This document shows positions 7,701 through 13,057 of a DNA stretch of 13,308 nt, one piece after another. The DNA comes from JBOGWP01 sp050693875 (GTDB lineage Bacteria > Actinomycetota > CADDZG01 > JAHWKV01 > JBOGWP01). The notes under the pieces were generated by a model, which searched no databases, was not told the origin of the DNA, and was given only the letters and a program-made list of their open reading frames with translations. Positions within the stretch are counted from its first letter, which is position 1. Each line of letters begins with the position of its first letter. The translations under genes and the position numbers were made by a program. The stretch is taken from positions 1-13,308 of the forward strand of contig JBOGWP010000073.1 of assembly GCA_050693875.1 (NCBI GenBank), given 5' to 3'.

Positions 7701-8017
7701 GCTCTGATGGCTTCGCCGAGATCTCCCTCGAGGTGCATCTCGCTGACGAGCCGGCAGAGGTTCGTCCACCCGCGGGCGTCGCGCGCCAGCAGAACTGCGT
7801 GATAGCCGTCGCCCCACTCCAGCTCGGTACCGAGGATCGGCCGGACGCCGAACTCGTTGCAGGCCAGCGTGAAGCGCACCGCGCCGTACATCCCGTCGTG
7901 ATCGGTGAGGGCAAGCGCCTCCATCCCCGTTGCCGCAGCGTGCTCGGCGAGGTCGCCCACGTGTGCGGCACCCTCTCGAAGCGAGTAGTTGGAATGGGTG
8001 TGGAGGTGGACGAACAC
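4721..8017 (-). CDS. C-family DNA polymerase III alpha subunit, error-prone/DnaE2-like type
   Basis: This 1098-residue protein is a second-type DnaE. The PHP domain (1-about 230) opens VHLHTHSNYS; the palm has PDIDVD with D398 and D400 and KLDVLG with D550, the three polymerase aspartates. FGFCKAHAAAFAVPTYQSAWLKAHHP and THDPGMYP follow, and an OB fold lies at about 1002-1085. QLSFDL (929-934) resembles a clamp-binding motif. The stretch CFQIESPGQRELLGKF...ISLFRPGPVKSDMV matches, from memory, the alpha-like polymerase beside dinB in Streptomyces, not the replicative DnaE1. Two PHP ligand positions are changed relative to M. tuberculosis DnaE1 (D23 is E15 here, D226 is N203), arguing against proofreading. 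A Pro/Gly-rich insert sits at 699-726. The GTG start at 8017 gives the usual FVHLH beginning. It follows the DUF6504-like gene by 28 bp and overlaps dinB. Confidence 0.9.
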   Translation of the reverse strand: MFVHLHTHSNYSLREGAAHVGDLAEHAAATGMEALALTDHDGMYGAVRFTLACNEFGVRPILGTELEWGDGYHAVLLARDARGWTNLCRLVSEMHLEGDLGEAIRAQALPPGRRPRTSFEAIAARSEGLLALSGCARGEVPWLASLGRVDEAAAAARRWLDVFGTDGFAVEVSNHMLEGDDLRNQRLAGLAADLGVRTVATNNVHYVEREDAALHDVLDCIRRIVALDRRTAPRANAEFWLKSPAEMAALHPPEAVGGTRWVAEQCSYQLPLGEFHFPDLPASRGGPDRARGESPTEILARRCWEGVRRRYPSATRVVTDRLQMELRAIRRQGFCGYFLLVADIVDHARRGLGIRCACRGSAAGSLVAFVLGISDVDPVHHDLAFERFMNVYRHEIPDIDVDVESARREEVLRYVLDTYGSRTAMVAMMETFRARAALREVGKALGLHESEIDIIAKAFPHVSAGRIGEALEALPEVAELRLDRSRLETLFELASRLDGFPRHLAMHPSGVVLSDESVADLMPMQRSFEGFVMSQFDKDDVEALGLAKLDVLGVRMLSSMTHALSEIERAHGTRPDLDAIPRDDPATFELIRDSRTIGCFQIESPGQRELLGKFQPDRFEDLIIDISLFRPGPVKSDMVRPFLERRHRFQPVTYPHPSLAPILRETNGVIVYHEQVMRVIAALTGCGLSEADKIRRRLDNTGTIPPGGMSGSPAPTKPQALPPEQQALRDSVVDRAVARGWRREVAEQIWSGVLQFASFGFCKAHAAAFAVPTYQSAWLKAHHPAELYSGLLTHDPGMYPRRAILADARAHRVPILPVDVNRSWGDYRVEPVDDPDGVPCPDGGVVLGIRLALRDVKGISLAEIDSILAGRPWRSFEEFCRRAEVDRNVTEALVHCGAFDSVKGARSRRELFWLVEQHWGRRETERSEQLSFDLAGDLAASARQARLPGIADYTASERVSAELEVLGLDASSHVLSFYEEQLRGLGWTPAAKLRTLRGGAGVVVAGVKVATQTPPVRSGRRVLFLTLEDGTGQADITFFEEAQAKYARRVFDGWILAVRGTVRRTGARGVSVLGEEVLDLRAVSGRKLWHASPGSAGR

Positions 8018-8045
8018 GATGATCTCGAGACGCCGCGCGCGATCT

Positions 8046-8330
8046 TCAATCCCACACCCGGGTCAGCCGCCACCCGCGATCGCTCCCCTCGATCCGATCG
8101 AGGCGCAGGTCGTAGACGCCGCCTTCGGCTTCGACGCGGAAGAACTCGTCGTCGCGAGCCCGCGCCCGGTCCCACCCCTCGCCCGCTTCCCGCCACCGCT
8201 TCAGCAGCGACCGGACGGTGTAGCGGTGCCCGCGCCAGCGGAAGGCGACGGGGATCGTCGAGCCGGATCCCCGAGGGGCTGCAAGCTGTACCTCGACCGA
8301 GTCGTCGTACCGCTTCGTCATGCTCCCCAT
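8046..8330 (-). CDS. DUF6504-like small protein, first gene of the SOS operon
   Basis: This protein has 94 residues from the ATG at 8330 or 91 from the ATG at 8321 (MTKRYDD). The sequence MTKRYDDSVEVQL, FRWRGHRYTVRSLLKRW, WDRARARDDEFFRVEA and VYDLRLDRI...RLTRVWD matches the small family I recall as DUF6504, found beside dnaE/dinB pairs in Streptomyces and relatives. No catalytic motif is visible; it looks like a small, mostly beta protein with conserved Trp and Arg residues, and its function is unknown. AGGGAG lies 3 nt before the first ATG and 12 nt before the second, so the start is not certain. It is the first gene after the LexA-box promoter, which ties it to DNA damage tolerance by context only. 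No signal peptide or membrane helix is seen. Confidence 0.78.
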   Translation of the reverse strand: MGSMTKRYDDSVEVQLAAPRGSGSTIPVAFRWRGHRYTVRSLLKRWREAGEGWDRARARDDEFFRVEAEGGVYDLRLDRIEGSDRGWRLTRVWD

Positions 8331-8366
8331 ACGCTCCCTGTACGCTCGGGTCCGGCTCTTCTTCAG

Positions 8367-8396
8367 CTTCTCATCGAACATACGTTCGATGAGAAG
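8367..8396 (-). promoter_or_regulatory. SOS box (LexA operator) inside a 30-bp perfect palindrome
   Basis: The core TCGAACATACGTTCGA (8374-8389) matches the Gram-positive/mycobacterial LexA consensus CGAACNNNNGTTCG without mismatch. The symmetry continues outward: two perfect 13-bp arms (8367-8379 and 8384-8396) flank the 4-bp centre ATAC. It starts at the predicted transcription start of the DUF6504-dnaE-dinB operon (about 8394), right behind the -10 box, so bound LexA would block transcription. No other gene is close enough on the plus strand to be its target. Confidence 0.92.
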
Positions 8397-8400
8397 AGAT

Positions 8401-8429
8401 ACCGTACCGAATGAGAGCCCACCGGTCAA
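8401..8429 (-). promoter_or_regulatory. Sigma-70-type promoter of the DUF6504-dnaE-dinB operon
   Basis: On the minus strand TTGACC (8424-8429) and TACGGT (8401-8406) are separated by exactly 17 bp. The start of transcription is expected near 8394, overlapping the LexA palindrome. The leader to the ATG at 8330 would be about 64 nt. Confidence 0.8.
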
Positions 8430-8475
8430 GGAATCGCGCCGGGAACGGATCGCGGGGCCGAGCGAGAAGCCGACG

Positions 8476-8489
8476 CCGGCGGGCGCCGG
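8476..8489 (-). terminator. Stem-loop after the Fe-S assembly gene
   Basis: CCGGCG, GG, CGCCGG form a GC-only 6-bp stem 12-25 bp downstream of the DUF59 stop codon and upstream of the SOS promoter. It would separate the two transcription units. There is no U-tract and the loop is tight, so support is modest. Confidence 0.35.
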
Positions 8490-8500
8490 AGCAGGCGGAT

Positions 8501-8803
8501 CTAGAAGAAGCCGAGCGCGCTCTTGGCGAAGTCCGACATCTTGTCCGGCCCCCACGGGGGCTGGAGCGTCATTTCGGTCTCGACGCCCTGCACGCCCTCG
8601 AGCGAGGCCGCGGCTTCCTTGATCTCGGCCTCGATCATGGGTCCGACCGGACAGCCCATCGAGGTGAGGGTGAACACGACGCGGACTCCACCCTCCTCGG
8701 TCACCTGGACGTCGTAGATCAGCCCGAGGTCGACGATGTTGATGCCGATCTCCGGGTCGTTGACGACCTTGAGTGCCTCGCGTACTTCAGCTATCGTGGG
8801 CAT
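8501..8803 (-). CDS. Metal-sulfur cluster assembly factor (DUF59/MIP18, SufT/PaaD-like)
   Basis: This 100-residue DUF59 protein has VNDPEIGINIVDLGLIYDV (14-32), the conserved loop with catalytic-site Asp and Glu, and SMGCPVGP with C51, the cysteine used by SufT/MIP18 proteins in Fe-S cluster maturation. The tail PPWGPDKMSDFAKSALGFF is standard for the single-domain bacterial form. It probably helps load Fe-S clusters onto target proteins in the cytoplasm. Such genes often end a suf operon, but no suf genes are seen here. The ATG at 8803 is chosen because MPTIAEVREAL is the usual family beginning. There is no Shine-Dalgarno sequence, and a TACAAT box ends 6 nt before the ATG, suggesting a leaderless message. 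It is divergent from the glycosyltransferase gene, with 64 bp between starts. Confidence 0.88.
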   Translation of the reverse strand: MPTIAEVREALKVVNDPEIGINIVDLGLIYDVQVTEEGGVRVVFTLTSMGCPVGPMIEAEIKEAAASLEGVQGVETEMTLQPPWGPDKMSDFAKSALGFF

Positions 8804-8809
8804 GCACCC

Positions 8810-8815
8810 ATTGTA
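8810..8815 (-). promoter_or_regulatory. Possible -10 box for leaderless transcription of the DUF59 gene
   Basis: The minus strand reads TACAAT followed by 6 nt and then the ATG at 8803. This places the transcription start at or next to the A of the start codon, the arrangement of leaderless genes in actinobacteria. No -35 box is evident. Confidence 0.45.
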
Positions 8816-8867
8816 TGCCGGGGGGCCGGGGCAGCGCCCTGCCGCCGGAAGGAACAAAGAGGAAATA

Positions 8868-9656
8868 ATGAGGAGGGTGGGCATCCTCACCGCCGCCGAC
8901 CCCAACCTCGTCCCCTCCCTGCTCGACCAGCCTCCCGCCCTCCGCTTCAGCGTCGTCGCCCTATCGGCGGGATGGCCCGAGGATCTTCGCCGCCTCACGG
9001 GGAGCCTCGAGCGGCACTGCTCAAACGTCGACTACGAGGTCGTGGCGGTCTCCAATGCCTCCGACGCCCTGGCCACGGAGATCGAGCGGTTGGCCGCAGC
9101 CGACCCGCGGGTGGGCGGGATCTGCTTCTCCCAGCACGTGGGCTTCGGGGGAGGCGTGAACGCCGGGATCCACCAGAGCCGCGGCGAGGTCGTGGTGGTC
9201 GCAGACACGAGCATCGAGGCGACGGGCGACCTGTTCACGCCGCTCGGCGCGGCGCTCGCAGATCCCGAGGTGGGGATCGCCGGGCCGTGGGGACTCCTCT
9301 CGCCCGACCTGCGCCACTTCGACGAGGAGACCACCGGGGATGTCGATGCCATGCAGGCATACTGCATGGCGTTTCGCCGGACCGACGTCGCCGAGGTCGG
9401 ACTGCTCGAGGCGAAGTTCAAGTTCTATCGAAACGCCGACATCGAGTACTCGCTGCGGTGGCGCAGCTTCGGATTCCGCATCTCGGCACTCCCACTCCCG
9501 GTCCGGCGCCATGCCCACCGGGAGTGGGACGCGCTCGGCGAGGAGCAGCGCCGGAAGCGCAGCCGCGACAACTTCGCCCGGTTCCTCCGGGCGTGGGGAG
9601 ACCGCACCGACCTGCTGACGGGGCGTGCCCCTCCCCACGTCCACGACGACGCTTAG
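8868..9656 (+). CDS. Family 2 glycosyltransferase-like protein
   Basis: This 262-residue protein resembles GT-A fold, family 2 glycosyltransferases of the rhamnosyltransferase type. A Rossmann-like start (RFSVVALSAGWPEDLRRLTGSL, YEVVAVSNASD) is followed by HVGFGGGVNAGI, the counterpart of the usual GFGxGxNxGI loop, then RGEVVVVADTSI where the family normally has LNPD or LNND. YCMAFRRTDVAEVG and FYRNADIEYSLRWRSFGFRI match the region with the ED(V/A)DL acceptor-site motif. The metal-binding DxD is not standard, so activity and substrate are uncertain. The first 25 residues or so look like an extra N-terminal piece. GAGG stands 6-7 nt before the ATG at 8868, which supports this start. The protein appears soluble. 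It ends 2 bp from the convergent thiE stop. Confidence 0.72.
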   Translation: MRRVGILTAADPNLVPSLLDQPPALRFSVVALSAGWPEDLRRLTGSLERHCSNVDYEVVAVSNASDALATEIERLAAADPRVGGICFSQHVGFGGGVNAGIHQSRGEVVVVADTSIEATGDLFTPLGAALADPEVGIAGPWGLLSPDLRHFDEETTGDVDAMQAYCMAFRRTDVAEVGLLEAKFKFYRNADIEYSLRWRSFGFRISALPLPVRRHAHREWDALGEEQRRKRSRDNFARFLRAWGDRTDLLTGRAPPHVHDDA

Positions 9657-9658
9657 CG

Positions 9659-10327
9659 TCAGGCGTACTCCGCCCGCCAGGCCTCATCGAGCAGCGCCCG
9701 CATCGTGCGCGCGGCCTCGACCGGGTCCTCGGCCTCGGTGACGGCGCGCACCACGGCCACCCGCCGAGCCCCCCCTGCGATCGTCTCGGGAAGCGTGGAC
9801 GGGCCGATTCCCCCGATGGCGAAGAAGGGCCGCGAGGACGACGCGACGGCGAAGCGCACCAGCGCGTTCCCAACCGCCGGCCGGCCCGGCTTGGTCGGCG
9901 TGGCGTGGACCGGCCCCACCGCGATGTAGTCGGCGGCAGAGGTCGCCGAGGCCAGGATCTGATCCTCGGAGTGGGTGGAGAGCCCGATGAGGGCGCCGGG
10001 CCCCATCTGGCGGCGTGCCTCGTGGGTGGGCAGGTCGTTCTGACCGAGGTGCACCCCGTCGGCGCCCGCCGCAATGGCGACGTCGACCCGGTCGTTCACG
10101 ATGAACAGGGCCTCCGCCTCCCAGGCCCGCCGGCGGACGATCTCCGCAGCGGCGATCAGGGGGCGCGCCTCCATATGCTTCTCGCGCAGCTGGACGATGT
10201 CGACGCCCGCGTCGAACAGCGCCGGCAGGAGGCGGTCGAGGCGGCCCGCCGGGGGATCCGCAGGGGTGACCAGATAAAGGCGGGCCGAGGCCAGGCGGGC
10301 ACGTGGATCGGGGTGCGATGCAGTCAC
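9659..10327 (-). CDS. thiE: Thiamine-phosphate synthase
   Basis: ThiE joins hydroxymethylpyrimidine diphosphate and the thiazole phosphate to form thiamine monophosphate. The 222-residue product has the TIM-barrel landmarks: RLASARLYLVT at the start of the barrel, VDIVQLREK (42-50), VNDRVDVAIAAGADGVHLGQNDLP (77-100), GLSTHS, ADYIAVGPVHATPTKPG with the phosphate loop, and FFAIGGI. Length is normal (about 210-220). The start taken is GTG at 10327, 11 residues before RLASARLYL, which fits the family; no ribosome site is visible. No other thiamine genes are nearby, so it stands alone. Its 5' end overlaps the start of the divergent oxidoreductase gene by 10 bp. Confidence 0.92.
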   Translation of the reverse strand: MTASHPDPRARLASARLYLVTPADPPAGRLDRLLPALFDAGVDIVQLREKHMEARPLIAAAEIVRRRAWEAEALFIVNDRVDVAIAAGADGVHLGQNDLPTHEARRQMGPGALIGLSTHSEDQILASATSAADYIAVGPVHATPTKPGRPAVGNALVRFAVASSSRPFFAIGGIGPSTLPETIAGGARRVAVVRAVTEAEDPVEAARTMRALLDEAWRAEYA

Positions 10328-11121
10328 CAGGTGAGCAGCATAGGGCGCGGCGGGGCTTCGGGATCCCCGCGGGCCCGGACCTCGACCTGGCTGCGGAGGT
10401 CGCGGGCCGCGCCGAGGAGCTCGGCTACACGACCGTGTGGACCAACGACGTTCCGGGCGCCGACGGCATGGAGGTCGCCGCGGCGATGGCCCGGGCGACG
10501 ACTCGGATCGGGATCGGGATCGGAGCCGTCCCCGTGGCCCGGCGGCCACCCGACGAGATTGTCTCCCGCGTGGCCGGCCTCGGCCTGCCGGCCGGCCGGC
10601 TCGTGCTGGTCGTGGGAAGCGGGCGGGCCGCACGTCCCGTCGCCGTGGTCCGGGAGGCGGTTCGGCGGCTCCGCGAAGCGCTCGACCCGGCGGTGACGAT
10701 CGGCGTGGCGGCAATGGGGCCGCAGATGTGCCGGCTCGCCGGCGAGGTTGCCGGCTACGTCCTGCTCAACTGGATGACGCCCGACCGGGCGCGGTGGGCT
10801 CGGGACCGGGTGGCGGAAGGAGCGAAGGCCGCCGGCCGCTCCTCTCCCGTGGTCGGCTCGTACGTCCGGCTGGCGGTCGGTCCCACCGCCCGCGAGCGAC
10901 TCGAGGCCGAGGCTGCTCGCTACCGGTCGATTGCCCAGTACGCCCGGCACTTCTCGGCTCAGGGTGCCTTCGCTCTGGGCGTCGCCGCTGCCCAATCCAC
11001 GGACGTGCCGGGACTCCTCGGGGCGCATGGGGAAGGTCTCGATGAGGTCGTCGTACGGGCGCTCCCGGCCTCGTACGAGCGGGCGTCCCTCTTTGCGCTG
11101 GCGGAGGCGGCGGCGCTCTAG
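10318..11121 (+). CDS. Luciferase-like (LLM class) flavin/F420-dependent oxidoreductase
   Basis: This 267-residue protein has the bacterial-luciferase-like TIM barrel pattern: FGIPAGPDLDLAAEVAGRAEELGYTTVWTND near the N-terminus, then ATTRIGIGIGAVPVARRPPDEI (the usual ...T.RI.LG..V.....R.P...A segment), GRLVLVVGSG, and PVTIGVAAMGPQMCRLAGEVA with YVLLNW. It is shorter than typical LLM enzymes (about 280-350) and lacks a clear C-terminal insert. In actinobacteria such proteins usually use coenzyme F420, but this cannot be proved from the sequence and the substrate is unknown. The ATG at 10318 is the nearest in-frame start before the conserved region, with a weak GGGGTG ribosome site; GTG at 10303 is an alternative. 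It is divergent from thiE. Confidence 0.8.
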   Translation: MQSPGEQHRARRGFGIPAGPDLDLAAEVAGRAEELGYTTVWTNDVPGADGMEVAAAMARATTRIGIGIGAVPVARRPPDEIVSRVAGLGLPAGRLVLVVGSGRAARPVAVVREAVRRLREALDPAVTIGVAAMGPQMCRLAGEVAGYVLLNWMTPDRARWARDRVAEGAKAAGRSSPVVGSYVRLAVGPTARERLEAEAARYRSIAQYARHFSAQGAFALGVAAAQSTDVPGLLGAHGEGLDEVVVRALPASYERASLFALAEAAAL

Positions 11122-11151
11122 CCCAGCTTGAGGTGCCCCAGCTTGAGGTGC
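11122..11151 (+). repeat. Two exact tandem copies of a 15-bp unit
   Basis: CCCAGCTTGAGGTGC occurs twice in immediate succession (11122-11136 and 11137-11151), right after the stop codon of the oxidoreductase gene. The inner GCTTGAGGTG of each copy is complementary to CACCTCAAGC at 11202-11211. Confidence 0.9.
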
Positions 11152-11290
11152 CGAAGGTCGTGCGAATGAGTCAAGTTGGGGACGAGAGCCTACCAGGGGC
11201 GCACCTCAAGCGGGGCCCGGCAGGCACCGAACGGAGTGGGGACCTGCCGGCATTGAACGACGCCGCCGCCGAAGGCTCGGCTCGCCGAGC
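11136..11290. other. Structured intergenic segment: three stem-loops between convergent genes
   Basis: Three helices follow each other. (1) CCCC-A-GCTTGAGGTG (11136-11150) pairs with CACCTCAAGCGGGG (11202-11215): 14 bp with one bulged A. (2) CCGGCAGG (11217-11224) pairs with CCTGCCGG (11243-11250): perfect 8 bp, 18-nt loop. (3) GCTCGGC (11275-11281) pairs with GCCGAGC (11284-11290): 7 bp. They lie between the oxidoreductase stop (11121) and the kinase stop (11417) and could act as a bidirectional terminator or belong to a structured RNA. I do not recognise a known riboswitch or ncRNA family. Nothing else was found up to 11416. Confidence 0.45.
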
Positions 11291-11416
11291 GGGGGCGAGG
11301 CGGGCCGACATTGAGGACCGCGGCCGTACCGCCCCCTGCCTCTCTGGCCCGTACCGGGGAGCGAAGCGACCCGCTAGCCTCACATCCGGTAGGCAGGACC
11401 GAATCCTCGCCATGGA

Positions 11417-12556
11417 TCAGTGAACGCGGGCCGCGCTTCCCAGCCCGCTCGGGATCCAGTACTCGACGGTGGTGCCCGACCCGGGCGCGCTCGACAGGCG
11501 GAACCAGCCGCCCGCAATCTCCGCTCGCTCGCGCATCGAGCCGAGGCCGAGATGTCCCGGCGTCGGGCGGGCCCGCTCCGCAGGCGAGAACCCGCTGCCA
11601 TCGTCCGTGATCGTCGTGAGATAGCCCTCGTCGACCTGGTGGAGGCTGACCAGGACGTGCGAGGCGCCCGCGTGCTTGCTGACGTTGACCAGCGCTTCCT
11701 GCGCGATCCGATACATCGTCGCCCGGAGCTCCAGCGGGGGCTCGCTGACCATCCCGTCGTCAAGCTCATAGTCGTAGCCGGCTTCACTGCTGGCCTGATC
11801 GAGGTACAGGCGCAGCGCCGAGACCAGGCCCTCCCGGTCGAGCGCGGGAGGGCGTAGCTGAAAGAGCAGGTTGCGAAGCCGGCCCATCGCCAGCCGGACA
11901 CTCTCGTCGGCGCGCCCCAGCAGCCCGCGGAGCTCGGGATCGGTGAGCTTGCGGCCCAGCAGCTCCAGCCGCATGGCCAGCGCGGTCATCACCTGGATCG
12001 AGTCGTCGTGGATGTCGGCGGCGATTCGGCGGCGCTCCTCCTCCTGGGCGGTGACGAGGTGGGCGAGCAGCTTCTGCCGCTCACGATTCGCCGTCTCCAG
12101 CTCCCGGATCTTCTGCAGGAGCTTCTCGTTCACGACGGCGAGGTGTTCCCGGTGGAACTCCTCGTCGCCTAGCATCGGCGGTTCCGGGGGAGCGCCGATC
12201 GTGCTCCGAACGGCCTCGATGATCGTGTCGGCGTCGGATGGCTTCGGGAGCACCCGCGTCACCCCCACCGCCCGGACCAGGTCGCGGATCTCGCTCTCGA
12301 GGTACGCGGCGGTGAAGAAGATGACGGGGATCCCCGAGGTGTCGGGCTGCGACCGCAGGGCGCGGACGAACGCGTAGCCGTCGATCTCCGGCATGAGGAT
12401 GTCGGCGATGATCAGGTCGGGATTCCCGCTCGAGGCGAGTTGCAGCCCCTCGGAACCGTTGGCCGCCTCGAGGAGGCCGTATCCCTCATAGCCGAGGATG
12501 GTCGAGAGAAGCTCGCGGTTGTTCGGGTTGTCGTCGACGATCAGGACCGTCGCCAT
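11417..12556 (-). CDS. Receiver domain fused to NarL-type (HisKA_3) histidine kinase
   Basis: This 379-residue cytoplasmic protein begins with a response-regulator receiver (about 1-120): acidic pair D8-D9, phosphoacceptor D52 in IIADILMPEIDG, T82 and K105 in LPKP. A coiled-coil linker (about 133-175, EKLLQKIRELETANRERQKLLAH) leads to the HisKA_3 dimerisation helix EEERRRIAADIHDDSIQ with phosphoacceptor H183. The HATPase domain follows, with N-box ALVNVSKHAGA (N291), DDGSGF and GHLGLGSMRERAE. No transmembrane segment is present, so the input is the receiver itself: phosphorylation by another kinase, or interaction, would tune the kinase. The partner should be a NarL/LuxR-type regulator, but none is in the window. 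The ATG at 12556 starts directly with MATVLIVDDN; GGGAGG stands 13 nt upstream, a long spacing, and GGCGGGG is closer. Confidence 0.9.
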   Translation of the reverse strand: MATVLIVDDNPNNRELLSTILGYEGYGLLEAANGSEGLQLASSGNPDLIIADILMPEIDGYAFVRALRSQPDTSGIPVIFFTAAYLESEIRDLVRAVGVTRVLPKPSDADTIIEAVRSTIGAPPEPPMLGDEEFHREHLAVVNEKLLQKIRELETANRERQKLLAHLVTAQEEERRRIAADIHDDSIQVMTALAMRLELLGRKLTDPELRGLLGRADESVRLAMGRLRNLLFQLRPPALDREGLVSALRLYLDQASSEAGYDYELDDGMVSEPPLELRATMYRIAQEALVNVSKHAGASHVLVSLHQVDEGYLTTITDDGSGFSPAERARPTPGHLGLGSMRERAEIAGGWFRLSSAPGSGTTVEYWIPSGLGSAARVH

Positions 12557-12711
12557 CCCCGCCGGAACGCCTCCCGTGTGCGTCGATCGTCAGGATTGAG
12601 GTGAGCTTAGCACCGGCCCGGTTGAAGAACCGATGGACGGGGAGGGGACGCTAGTTGGCTAGTGCAGCGTTTCGCTTTAGGTCGACACGTTGATACTGGG
12701 TCCACCTCGGC

Positions 12712-13047
12712 TCAGACGTTCCACGCAGATGGATCGTTCAGGTAGAGGCCGCAGGCGCAGTCGAGTGCCTCCTCTGGCGTGCCCGTGAAGCTCCCCGTCG
12801 GAAGGACCGAGTCCTCGTAGCCCTCCTTGCTGTAGAGGTAGACGGCAAAACCCCATGCGTCGGCAGAGCCCAGGTAGCGCAGACGACACAGGTTGAGGAT
12901 GTCGCTTTCGCCAAGGACGCCGTCGACGTAGGCGAAACCCGCTCGGAAGCGCAGGCGGATGTCTGCCAGCTCCGGCCAGCGGTCCCGGCTGCGATCGCTC
13001 AGCCGGCGATGCAGCGACCGACGGGTGAGCTCGGGGATTGCTGCCAT
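12712..13047 (-). CDS. Conserved hypothetical protein, 111 residues, beside an IS630 transposase
   Basis: I do not recognise a named domain. The protein starts MAAIPELTRRSLHRRLSDRSRDRWPELADI (basic, helical) and continues with LRFRAGFAYVDGVL, LCRLRYLGSADAWGFAVYLYSKEGYEDSVLPTGSFTGTPEEALDCACGLYL. The dense pattern of Trp, Tyr, Gly and paired Cys (CAC near the C-terminus) suggests a small folded alpha/beta protein; similar sequences are, from memory, scattered in actinobacteria and Chloroflexi. No signal peptide or membrane helix is seen. The ATG at 13047 lies 10 bp after the IS630 transposase stop, so it may be read from the same message or be carried by the element. No clear ribosome site is visible. 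I assign no function. Confidence 0.65.
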   Translation of the reverse strand: MAAIPELTRRSLHRRLSDRSRDRWPELADIRLRFRAGFAYVDGVLGESDILNLCRLRYLGSADAWGFAVYLYSKEGYEDSVLPTGSFTGTPEEALDCACGLYLNDPSAWNV

Positions 13048-13057
13048 TGCGGGCCGA

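Noticed and set aside
8331..8555. Extended N-terminus of the DUF6504-like protein
   Set aside because: It would run through the SOS box, the promoter and into the neighbouring DUF59 gene; the family begins at MTKRYDD or just before.
8411..10696. 761-codon plus-strand frame crossing several genes
   Set aside because: It runs over the DUF59 gene, the glycosyltransferase in another frame and thiE. The product is Arg/Gly/Pro-rich without motifs, so it is a codon-bias shadow.
11133..11423. 96-codon plus-strand frame in the gap between the oxidoreductase and kinase genes
   Set aside because: It starts inside the tandem repeat, includes the hairpins, has no ribosome site or familiar motif, and overlaps the kinase stop. 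It is better explained as noncoding.
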